Source of the DNA: Bacillota bacterium
Lineage (GTDB): Bacteria; Bacillota; Clostridia; Christensenellales; SZUA-584
Direction of reading: 5' to 3'
Length of the DNA: 64,000 nucleotides
Assembly (NCBI GenBank): GCA_023459495.1
Contig: JAEWTL010000094.1
Coordinates: forward strand, 26,166-90,165
Of this stretch, positions 25,106 to 32,223 are shown piece by piece. Below the pieces are notes generated by a model. The model had not been told where the DNA came from and did no database searches. It saw nothing but the letters and a program-made list of their open reading frames with translations. Both the position numbers and the translations under genes were made by a program. The stretch's first letter is position 1. The number at the start of each line of letters is the position of its first letter.

Positions 25106-25783
25106 CTACGCTTCCGGCTCCAGCATCAGCTCCTTTATGAATTTGATCTTGCCATACACGATGAGCACGTCGCCCGGCTGGATGACGGTGTCCGCCTTGG
25201 GAAAATCGAGGGTGGCCGAGCCGCGGTCGATCTTGAGCACGCTGATGAAGCGCTCATTCAGCTTTGCGGCACGCAGCGTCACATTCGCGAGCGGGCTGTC
25301 CGAGTCGACCAGCAGTTCGTATACCGCGTATTCCGGGCTGATCTTGAGCACCTGATCCACCGAGCGTCGCTGCACATTTTTCATGAAGCGCTTGGCGATC
25401 AGCTTCTCCACAGCCCTGTTGACCTTGCCGGATATGTACTTGTTGTGCGAAAAGACGAAGTACAGCACGAGTATCACGGCGAGCGCAATGCCGATGTACA
25501 GCAGCTGTTTGGCGTTCTGCGACACCATAGAAAACATTACTGAAATCAACGAGGCCTGAGCGATGTAGCTGACGAGCATCAGGATGCTGGCGAGGCGGCG
25601 GCGCAGCGGGTGCTGCGCAATGAGTTCCGACTCGCGCGTGGTAAAGCCGGTGTGTGTGAGAATGGAGATCACCTGAAAGCGCGCCTTGTACAGGTCCAGC
25701 CCGGTGATCTTGAATATGACGGAAAGGATCTCCACCAGCAGCCAAAGCACCGCCACGATGACCGCAAAATATACGATGTCCAT
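25106..25783 (-). CDS. Membrane protein with TrkA-C (RCK_C) domain
   Basis: A 225-aa protein with three transmembrane helices (about 5-25, 60-80 and 92-112) followed by a cytoplasmic RCK_C domain (about 140-225) ending ADTVIQPGDVLIVYGKIKFI. RCK_C domains usually bind small ligands and gate ion transport, but no channel or pore domain is present here, so the partner is unknown. GGAGGGCGG precedes ATG 25783. Confidence 0.75.
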   Translation of the reverse strand: MDIVYFAVIVAVLWLLVEILSVIFKITGLDLYKARFQVISILTHTGFTTRESELIAQHPLRRRLASILMLVSYIAQASLISVMFSMVSQNAKQLLYIGIALAVILVLYFVFSHNKYISGKVNRAVEKLIAKRFMKNVQRRSVDQVLKISPEYAVYELLVDSDSPLANVTLRAAKLNERFISVLKIDRGSATLDFPKADTVIQPGDVLIVYGKIKFIKELMLEPEA

Positions 25784-25857
25784 CTGCCGCCCTCCTTATA
25801 ACGCACTCGGACAAGCGCTTCCCGTTCCAATTTGCCCGTCCCGTAATATAAAGATAT

Positions 25858-25931
25858 CAGAGACAGGCCGCTCATATTCTTCTGTTGGTCATGCGGGTGT
25901 TCGTTTAGCGGGCGGCTCATGCCTGTCTCTG
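25858..25931. repeat. Inverted repeat with 11-bp perfect arms
   Basis: CAGAGACAGGC (25858-25868) is matched by GCCTGTCTCTG (25921-25931) across a 52-base loop. Outside the arms, CGTTCC and GGAACG also match. It lies in the 285-base gap downstream of the flavodoxin gene. No T-run follows, so it is not an obvious terminator. Confidence 0.5.
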
Positions 25932-26068
25932 CCGGAACGCCATTGCTGTCCATCCGAATGGAGGCATGGCAATATTGAAGGGGGGTCGTTCGATTGAAAT
26001 AAAAAGTATAGCTATGTGTTTTGGCTGCACTCCCCGAAACGGACTGATGGCATGCGCAGCGGATTGCT

Positions 26069-26722
26069 TCACGTATTTGCGTGGGCTGCCATATCCGCGC
26101 CCATGTCGAACGCCTTCTGGCAGTCCAACGGGAATACGTCCTTCCGGCGCTGGCGGCGCTCCGCCTCATCAAACATCGACATATGGTATTTGCCATAATC
26201 GTTGGTCTGCAGGGTTTCGGTGCAAACCAAGGTCCGGGAGGGGCCTAGAATTCGCGTCAGCAGCATTTCATTGGCTTTGAATCGATCGGCGTACCCGACC
26301 GGTTCGAGCTGGGAATCCGCGACGTTCATCGCGTAAACAAACGCGGTTTGAATGCGCCTTTTCGTCAGCGGCGTTCTGTCCATATCGTAGGAGATGTTCT
26401 GGAAGAGCAGCCGTTCCATAAAAGAGCGCGTCATGCCAGTCACTTCCCCAAAGTAGATGGGAGAACCGATGATCAGCGCGTCGCAGGCAGTAATCTTCTC
26501 CAGCACAGGCGTCAGGCCATCCTTCACGGCGCACTTTCCACGGCTCCTGCCCCCTTTCCGCTTGCACTCCAGGCAGGCAATGCAGCCGCTGTAATCCAGA
26601 TCCCGGAGATGGACAAGCTCGACAGCCGCGTCCTGTGACTCAGCTCCCTCCAGCGCTTTTTGAAGCAGAATATGCGTATTCCAGTTTTTTCGGGGGCTCC
26701 CGTTGACAGCGATTACCGTCAT
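26069..26722 (-). CDS. Flavodoxin-fold NAD(P)H-dependent (iron-sulfur) flavoprotein
   Basis: A 217-aa FMN-binding reductase-like protein. The FMN phosphate loop is VNGSPRKNWNT near residue 7, the Cys cluster SGCIACLECKRKGG plus a later Cys near 45-62 resembles Isf-type flavoproteins, and IIGSPIYFGEVTGMTRSFMERL is the typical second flavin loop. It is probably a cytoplasmic redox protein. ATG 26720-26722 (MTVIAVNGSP) is preferred over the longer frame from 26821. Confidence 0.82.
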   Translation of the reverse strand: MTVIAVNGSPRKNWNTHILLQKALEGAESQDAAVELVHLRDLDYSGCIACLECKRKGGRSRGKCAVKDGLTPVLEKITACDALIIGSPIYFGEVTGMTRSFMERLLFQNISYDMDRTPLTKRRIQTAFVYAMNVADSQLEPVGYADRFKANEMLLTRILGPSRTLVCTETLQTNDYGKYHMSMFDEAERRQRRKDVFPLDCQKAFDMGADMAAHANT

Positions 26723-26821
26723 AGCTGATACCTCGTTTTCCGAACAATAGTATGATTCATTATAACATAAAAACGGCCCGGAATCGGCGGGCCGTTTGCG
26801 TACAAGAAAACATAAGAACAA

Positions 26822-27193
26822 TCAGGCCGTGGTCTCCTCCACCTCGTAGCCCTTCTTCTCGGAGGTGCCGTGCTGGCGCGCAAAGTTTTCCTTGTTCTTG
26901 TCCATGTAGCGGCGGTAAAGCTCCTCCGCGTCCATGCCGGTCTTATGGCACATGCTTACGAAGAAGTGCAGGATGTCCACCAGTTCATCCTTCACCTTGC
27001 CTTCCTCCACGGGTTTGGGGTTCTTCCACCACTTGAAGTTGACCTCGTCGATGAGCTCCGCCAGCTCCGAGAGCATGGCGAGCGTCTCCATCTGGATCCA
27101 CCGCTCCATCGGGATACCCTCCAGGCCGCGACGCTCCGCCAGCTCCGTATCGAAACGGCGCTGATACTCAAAAATCTGCTCCAGTTTGTCCAT
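26822..27193 (-). CDS. Dimeric all-alpha dUTPase-like (MazG-fold) pyrophosphatase
   Basis: Predicted nucleotide pyrophosphohydrolase of the dUTPase_2 family, removing dUTP. The 123-aa protein has the metal-binding helices METLAMLSELAELIDEVNFK and VKDELVDILHFF, matching ExxE and ExxD. The start ATG 27191-27193 shares one base with the mlpA stop (TGATG) and has GGAGGGG upstream; a TTG one codon earlier is less likely. The coupling to a peptidase gene is positional only. Confidence 0.85.
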   Translation of the reverse strand: MDKLEQIFEYQRRFDTELAERRGLEGIPMERWIQMETLAMLSELAELIDEVNFKWWKNPKPVEEGKVKDELVDILHFFVSMCHKTGMDAEELYRRYMDKNKENFARQHGTSEKKGYEVEETTA

Positions 27194-28455
27194 CAAAACC
27201 CCTCCAAAGCATGCTCGATCTCGTCCTTTTTCTCGATCTTGCCCGCAAACACCGCGGACATCTTGGAAAAGTCGAATATCTTATCGATCAGTTGGTCCAC
27301 GCGTTCAACCGTGACTTCCTCGATCTTTTTCATGGTCTCCTTGTCGTCATATTCCTCGTCAAGCAGCAGCAGCGTCTTGCCCACCGCGCTCATTACGGCG
27401 TTGGAGCCTTCCATGGACAGCGCGTAGTTGCCGATGAGCTGGTCCTTGCCCTGTGAGAACTCCTCCTCGCTGATGCGGTCCTTCTTCAGCGTGTCGATCT
27501 CCTGCTTCATCAGCTCCACCACGTTGTCCGCGTTGGCCGCGGTGGTGCCCGCGTACAGCGTGAACATACCGGAGCTGCTGTAGGTGGAAGGATAGCTGTA
27601 GACCGAATATGCGAGGCCTTTTTCTTCACGGATGAGTTGGAACAGGCGCGAGCTCATGCCGCCGCCCAGCACGTTGTTGAGCACCGCAAGCGAGAAACGC
27701 TCGTCGTCTGCAAAGGTGGTGCCGGGGAACGCGAGACACAGGTGCGTCTGCTCCACGTCCTTGGTAAAGAACTCTGAACGCCGCTCGGGCCGGAACGGAT
27801 TCTCGCACTGGTCGGCTTCCTTTTTGGCCCCGCGCGAATACGAACCGAAGTACTGCTCCATCATGTCCACGAGCTTGGCTTCCTCATAGTTGCCCGCCAC
27901 AGAGATGACCACATTGGCCGGGAAATAGTGCCGGTTGATATAGCCCGTCAAATCGTCCCGCGTGAAGCGGCGGATGTTCTCCTCCGGCCCCAGGATGGGC
28001 TTTGAGAGCGTGCTGCCGGTGAAGTACAGCTCGGATATCTTCTCGTGCGTGAGCTCCTCCACGTCGTCGCCCACCATCTTGATCTCCTCGATGACTACGC
28101 CCTTTTCCTTCTCCATCTCCTGAGCGTCGAAGGTGGAATTGATGAACAGGTCGGACAGCACATCAAAGCCGACAGAGAGCTTGTCCGGCACGACGCGGAT
28201 ATGGTAGCACGTGCATTCCTTGGACGTGAACGCGTTGATCTGGCCGCCGATTTTGTCCATATCGGCGGCGATCTGCTTCGTGTTACGCTTCTGCGTGCCT
28301 TTGAACATCATATGTTCGATAAAATGGGATATCCCGTTTTCTTCAGGGGTTTCGCAGGTCGATCCGGTTTTCACCCAAACGCCCGCCGATACAGAGCTGA
28401 GATAGGGCAGCGGCTGCGCGATCACGCGAACGCCGTTGCTGAGCGTGTGCAACAT
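27193..28455 (-). CDS. mlpA: M16 family zinc metallopeptidase
   Basis: Processing-protease-like M16 peptidase. The 420-aa protein has the inverted zinc motif in GISHFIEHMMFKGT (HxxEH, about 44-57), the distal Glu region VVIEEIKMVGDDVEEL about 75 residues later, and a C-terminal M16 domain with LGGGMSSRLFQLIREEKGLAY. It has no signal peptide. In Bacillus mlpA (ymxG) also lies between ylxY and spoVF genes, so the location is conserved. Confidence 0.92.
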   Translation of the reverse strand: MLHTLSNGVRVIAQPLPYLSSVSAGVWVKTGSTCETPEENGISHFIEHMMFKGTQKRNTKQIAADMDKIGGQINAFTSKECTCYHIRVVPDKLSVGFDVLSDLFINSTFDAQEMEKEKGVVIEEIKMVGDDVEELTHEKISELYFTGSTLSKPILGPEENIRRFTRDDLTGYINRHYFPANVVISVAGNYEEAKLVDMMEQYFGSYSRGAKKEADQCENPFRPERRSEFFTKDVEQTHLCLAFPGTTFADDERFSLAVLNNVLGGGMSSRLFQLIREEKGLAYSVYSYPSTYSSSGMFTLYAGTTAANADNVVELMKQEIDTLKKDRISEEEFSQGKDQLIGNYALSMEGSNAVMSAVGKTLLLLDEEYDDKETMKKIEEVTVERVDQLIDKIFDFSKMSAVFAGKIEKKDEIEHALEGF

Positions 28456-28466
28456 GTGCGTCTCCT

Positions 28467-29072
28467 TTAAAGCATTTCACTGACTTTAAGGATAGTATAA
28501 CCTTTATCCAGTACAATTTGTACAACTTTTTCAAAATCACTGAAATTGTTGTCTGCGCGGATATAAAGGAACATATCGCCCGATACGGTATCGGACAGCA
28601 CCTTCGTCCAGCCCTGCGTTTCGGACAGCAGCGATACGTCGATGGAGGGGCAAACCTCACGTACACCGTCCGCCTCCGCGGAGCTCATTACGGGCACGCT
28701 GTAGCCGCCGCCGATGTAGAGCGCGGCCCCCTGCGGCTCGCCGCTTATGTAATATCCCACGCCGTGGCCCCGTTTCAGCACGGCGGACAGCTCACTGGCT
28801 GTTGCGGCGGTCTGCTGGTCACTGAAGAAGAACGTGCCCTTTGCGCCGTACCGGTCCAGCGTATCCATATAGCCCGCGATATCGCTGCCGTCCTCCACAA
28901 TGATCTGCAATCCCACCACGTCTTCGCCGGTGGCGCCTTTGAGTGCGGGCCCTGCCCCGCCCAGCACAGCGCCGATGGAGCCAAAAGCGGTCAGGTAGAC
29001 CATAATAATGATGATTGCGAGACACGCGTTGGTGACGAGCGTTCGCCTTATACTGAGTTTCGGTTTATTCAT
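28467..29072 (-). CDS. YlxY-like membrane-anchored, deacetylase-fold protein
   Basis: A 201-aa protein with an N-terminal membrane anchor (about 12-38) and an extracellular domain whose segment DTLDRYGAKGTFFFSDQQT resembles strand 2 of NodB-type polysaccharide deacetylases. The zinc Asp motif TFDD, the HxxxH motif and the catalytic Arg motif are absent, so it is probably not an active deacetylase. Its position ahead of mlpA matches ylxY in Bacillus, another sporulation-region deacetylase homologue. Confidence 0.6.
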   Translation of the reverse strand: MNKPKLSIRRTLVTNACLAIIIIMVYLTAFGSIGAVLGGAGPALKGATGEDVVGLQIIVEDGSDIAGYMDTLDRYGAKGTFFFSDQQTAATASELSAVLKRGHGVGYYISGEPQGAALYIGGGYSVPVMSSAEADGVREVCPSIDVSLLSETQGWTKVLSDTVSGDMFLYIRADNNFSDFEKVVQIVLDKGYTILKVSEML

Positions 29073-29213
29073 GGAATCACACCTCCGGCATATGTATATT
29101 CACAAGCCTGCGGCTTCATTCGCGGGCGGCTGGCCGCCTTGATATATGCATATGACGGCACGGGAAAACCGATACTGCATTTGTAAACAATCTGGTTCCT
29201 GTGCCGTTCCGCG

Positions 29214-29242
29214 TTGACGGAATTGGCATGGAATGGTATAGT
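29214..29242 (+). promoter_or_regulatory. Promoter of the TlpA-like operon
   Basis: TTGACG (29214-29219), a 17-base spacer and TATAGT (29237-29242) lie about 48 bases ahead of ATG 29290, which has GGGAGGACAC as ribosome site. Confidence 0.75.
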
Positions 29243-29289
29243 AATGGCGTAAGAGAACATATAAAAAGCTAAATATACGGGAGGACACA

Positions 29290-29934
29290 ATGCGTATCAG
29301 ATATACCTTTATTGCCGCAATACTGGCCGTCATGCTGCTCTTTGTCAGCACAGGCTGCAGCAGCAATAATGACAATACCGAACCGGCAGGCACCCATACG
29401 GACGAAACCGTGCAGACCGACTCTCCGCTGACATCCGAGACAACGGGAACCCAAACGAGCGAGACCGCTTCGGCTGAATCCCCGGTCGGGTCAGCGCCGC
29501 AGGCGACTGCGTCCGAAGGCTACGATGTGGGCGACGTGATGCCCGACTTCTCCGTACCGCTGGTGGGCGGCGGAACTTTCACGCTCTCGGAGCACCGCGG
29601 CAAGCCGGTATTCATCAACCTGTTCGCCACGTGGTGCGGCCCGTGCGTGGGCGAGATGCCGGATATCAACAAGCTCTACGGCGAATACGGCGACTCGGTA
29701 ACGTTTATCGCCATCGACATGGGTGAGGACGAGGGCACGGCGAAGGATTTTGCCGACACCAACGGCTATTCCCTGCCGTTCGCGCATTCGGATACCGGAG
29801 CGCCGTTCACATTCCTGCAATTCATCCCGGACACCTTCGTGCTGGACGCAAACGGCGTGATCGTGGCGTTCTATGAGGGCGCGAAGGACTACGACACCTT
29901 CAAGGCCGATATCGAAACGGCGCAGGGGCAATGA
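29290..29934 (+). CDS. TlpA-like thioredoxin-fold lipoprotein
   Basis: Extracytoplasmic thiol-disulfide protein. The 214-aa protein has a lipobox in LLFVSTGC (Cys about 23), a Thr/Ser-rich linker to about 75, and a TlpA/ResA-type thioredoxin domain. That domain has MPDFSVPLVGGGTFTLSEHRG and the active site FATWCGPCVGEMPDI. It is first of three overlapping genes with a CXXC peptide and an iron-sulfur membrane protein, which suggests a membrane electron-transfer chain serving extracytoplasmic thiols. Confidence 0.92.
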   Translation: MRIRYTFIAAILAVMLLFVSTGCSSNNDNTEPAGTHTDETVQTDSPLTSETTGTQTSETASAESPVGSAPQATASEGYDVGDVMPDFSVPLVGGGTFTLSEHRGKPVFINLFATWCGPCVGEMPDINKLYGEYGDSVTFIAIDMGEDEGTAKDFADTNGYSLPFAHSDTGAPFTFLQFIPDTFVLDANGVIVAFYEGAKDYDTFKADIETAQGQ

Positions 29935-30077
29935 GCCGATCGCTCAAAATCGCGCTTTCCACGGCGCTGCTGACCATCGGTGTGGCGATGATCCTGCTCG
30001 GGATCTTTCAGGACGAGGTCGTCGTGATCCTGCGCAAGGCGATTTACATCTGTCTGGAGTGTATCGGCATTGGGTAA
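29931..30077 (+). CDS. CD1871A-type small CXXC membrane protein
   Basis: A 48-aa ORF beginning MSRSLKIALSTALL, with one transmembrane segment (about 7-24) and the ending ICLECIGIG, which carries a CXXC at residues 41-44. Small clostridial proteins named after C. difficile CD1871A have this size and C-terminal CLECIGIG. Its start overlaps the TlpA-like stop (ATGA) and its end overlaps the next gene by 8 bases, so all three are translationally coupled. Confidence 0.85.
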   Translation: MSRSLKIALSTALLTIGVAMILLGIFQDEVVVILRKAIYICLECIGIG

Positions 30078-30942
30078 GCGCAAGCTGGCACAGGCGCTGA
30101 CCGCGCTTGTTTATAATGCGAATATTCCGGGCTTTTTCAAGGGCACCATCTACCAGGGCAAGCTGAAGTCTGTTTGCGTGCCGGGGCTGAACTGCTATTC
30201 CTGCCCCGGCGCGGTGGGCTCCTGCCCCATCGGCTCGCTGCAAAACTCCATCGGCTCGGTTTACTACAAAATCAGCTTCTACGTGATCGGCATCCTGATC
30301 TTTTTTGGCGCGTTGCTTGGCCGCTTCATTTGCGGCTGGGCATGTCCGTTCGGCCTCATTCAGGAGCTGCTGCACAAGATTCCCTCGCGCAAACTGAAGC
30401 ACAAGAAGGCTTTTGGCGTGCTCAAATACGGCAAGTACGTTTTCCTCGTGGTGTTCGTGCTACTGCTGCCCACGCTATACGTGCTTCAACACGGCATCCC
30501 CTCTCCCGCCTTCTGCAAGCTCATCTGTCCCGCCGGGACGTTGGAAGCGGGCGTGCCGCTCGTGACGCTGAACCCGTCGCTGCAGCAGAGCATCGGTTGG
30601 CTGTTTTCGTGGAAGATGCTGCTGCTCATCGTCACGATCGTTGCCTCGGTCATCATCTACCGGCCTTTCTGCCGGTTTGTCTGCCCGTTGGGCGCAATCT
30701 ATGCGCTGTTCAACAAGATTTCCGTATTCGGCCTGAAGTTCGATACCTCCAAATGCACGCACTGCAACGCCTGTGCGCGGGCCTGCCAGATGGAGGTGGA
30801 CCCGTCTAAGGCGCCGGGCAGCGGCGAGTGCATCCGCTGCGGCGACTGCGTGAAGGCCTGCCCCACCGGCGCACTGAAGCTTGGCGCGATGTACACGAAG
30901 GACACGGGCCGGCTGCCGGAAGCAGTGAAGAAGCAGGCTTGA
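30070..30942 (+). CDS. NapH/MauN-like 4Fe-4S membrane protein
   Basis: A 290-aa membrane protein with about four to five helices, paired cysteine motifs NCYSCPGAVGSCPIGS and CGWACPFGLIQ typical of NapH-like electron carriers, and another CRFVCPLGAIYALF. It ends with two 4Fe-4S ferredoxin motifs, CTHCNACARACQMEV and CIRCGDCVKACPTGA. The likely start is TTG 30070-30072 inside the CD1871A-like gene. It probably passes electrons across or along the membrane to the CXXC and TlpA-like proteins. Confidence 0.88.
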   Translation: MGKRKLAQALTALVYNANIPGFFKGTIYQGKLKSVCVPGLNCYSCPGAVGSCPIGSLQNSIGSVYYKISFYVIGILIFFGALLGRFICGWACPFGLIQELLHKIPSRKLKHKKAFGVLKYGKYVFLVVFVLLLPTLYVLQHGIPSPAFCKLICPAGTLEAGVPLVTLNPSLQQSIGWLFSWKMLLLIVTIVASVIIYRPFCRFVCPLGAIYALFNKISVFGLKFDTSKCTHCNACARACQMEVDPSKAPGSGECIRCGDCVKACPTGALKLGAMYTKDTGRLPEAVKKQA

Positions 30943-31311
30943 CAAGAGCTGTTTTTCGACCCATAATCAAAATATCTTATTGAAAAAGGTGGTGTCTTTT
31001 TGGAGCGTGTTCTGTAAGCAGTCGGACGTTGCAAGCGCATTGTAATGTGTTTGCTATACTTTGATTGCCTTGCAGAAGACCAACCCGGCACCTGTGCGAC
31101 GAGCATCTGAGGCGTGGTTTGTCCCGCCTCTTTTTGCATCTACCCTTATGGGGATAGAACGCTTACTGGAGGCTCCGCCTCCGCTAAGGGGACTATTGTC
31201 CCCTTGGAGCCCCATCGTCTGGAACACCCTTGACGCAGGTTGTCGTCAGTCTCACTTTATAGAAGCCGGTTCCTCTGCAGGGCTGATAATAATTATCAGA
31301 AAGGAAGAACC
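30943..31311. repeat. Gap upstream of the methyltransferase, with family C hairpins
   Basis: No gene is visible. At about 31168-31208 a hairpin chain GGAGGCTCCGCCTCC then AAGGGGACTATTGTCCCCTT matches family C copies at 17341, 49768 and 63656. The final 60 bases hold a possible TTGACG...TTTATA promoter (about 31228-31260) and the Fur box described separately. Confidence 0.55.
31284..31298 (+). promoter_or_regulatory. Perfect 7-1-7 Fur-type operator
   Basis: TGATAATAATTATCA is identical to the Bacillus Fur box core TGATAATNATTATCA and extends one more base pair on each side. It ends 2 bases before the AAGGAAG ribosome site of the methyltransferase gene, so a bound repressor would block transcript elongation or overlap a nearby promoter. 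Confidence 0.75.
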
Positions 31312-32022
31312 ATGAAATACGAAAAGAGCGATAAATTTGATAAGACCTTTATGCTGGAAAACATGATGGGCCCGAACTGCGCCAAGCTGCTCGAGGGCCT
31401 TTCGGCACACATGGCGCTAAAACCCGGCATGCGCGTGCTGGACCTCGGCTGCGGCAAAGGCATCACGTCCATCCTGCTTGCGCGGGAATTCAATACAGCG
31501 GTTTTTGCCACCGACCTGTGGATACCCGCCACGGAGAATTACGAGCGGTTCAAGGCGTTCGGGCTGGAGGAGCGCGTCGTCCCCATCCACGCGGAGGCGC
31601 ATGACCTGCCCTACGCCGACGAGTACTTCGACGCGGCGGTATGCGTGGACGCGTACCTGTATTTCGGGCAGGAAGAGGGCTATATGGATGACCACTTGGC
31701 TCCACTTGTAAAGCCGGGCGGCGAGATCGGGTTGGTCATACCGGGCGTCAAAACCGACCTTGACGGCGTGCCGGAGGATATCGCCCCGTACGTTTCCGTC
31801 GAGGACTTCGGGACGTTTAAGTCAACGGGCTGGTGGAAGCAGCATCTGGAAGCGTCCAAGCGGCTCCGGCTGGAGCGCATCTGGGAGTTTCCCGACTTCG
31901 ACGAGGTGTGGGCCGACTGGCTGGCCAGCGACAACCCGTACGCCGTGCGCGACCGCGACATGATCCGCACAAACGCCGGACGGTATATGAACCTTATCTG
32001 CGTCATCGGCAGGCGCGTATAA
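31312..32022 (+). CDS. SAM-dependent methyltransferase, class I
   Basis: A 236-aa cytoplasmic methyltransferase of unknown substrate. SAM-binding motif I is RVLDLGCGKGITSILLA (about 41-57), and ATDLWIPATENYERF holds the motif II acid. A post-I region DLPYADEYFDAAVCVDAYLYF completes the UbiE-like fold. ATG 31312 follows AAGGAAG; the longer open frame from 31240 has no signal. The Fur-type box in its leader suggests induction in iron limitation. A terminator hairpin follows at 32192. Confidence 0.85.
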   Translation: MKYEKSDKFDKTFMLENMMGPNCAKLLEGLSAHMALKPGMRVLDLGCGKGITSILLAREFNTAVFATDLWIPATENYERFKAFGLEERVVPIHAEAHDLPYADEYFDAAVCVDAYLYFGQEEGYMDDHLAPLVKPGGEIGLVIPGVKTDLDGVPEDIAPYVSVEDFGTFKSTGWWKQHLEASKRLRLERIWEFPDFDEVWADWLASDNPYAVRDRDMIRTNAGRYMNLICVIGRRV

Positions 32023-32084
32023 AGTTTGTTCAACTGAAAAAGCCCCCGGAGAACCGGGAGCTCGGCTAATGTCAAGGTTTTTCT

Positions 32085-32170
32085 TGTCATTCTGAGGGTG
32101 TAAAGCACCCGAAGAATCCTTAAACAGCAAGCCACTTTAAGATGCTTCGCCTTCGGCTCAGCATGACAGA
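32085..32170. repeat. MITE-like palindrome (family A)
   Basis: The unit begins TTGTCATTCTGAG and ends GGCTCAGCATGACAG, with the shared internal word AAGATGCTTCGCC. It lies between the convergent methyltransferase and zinc-ribbon genes. Confidence 0.65.
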
Positions 32171-32191
32171 AGGGATCTTTCAGCAGCCTGA

Positions 32192-32220
32192 AGCCCCCGG
32201 AGAGCCGGGGGCTTTGTCTT
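32192..32220 (+). terminator. Intrinsic terminator after the methyltransferase gene
   Basis: AAGCCCCCGG, loop AGAG, CCGGGGGCTT, then TGTCTTT. A second, imperfect hairpin at about 32041-32062 is followed on the minus strand by TTTTTC and could end the convergent gene. Confidence 0.7.
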
Positions 32221-32223
32221 TGC

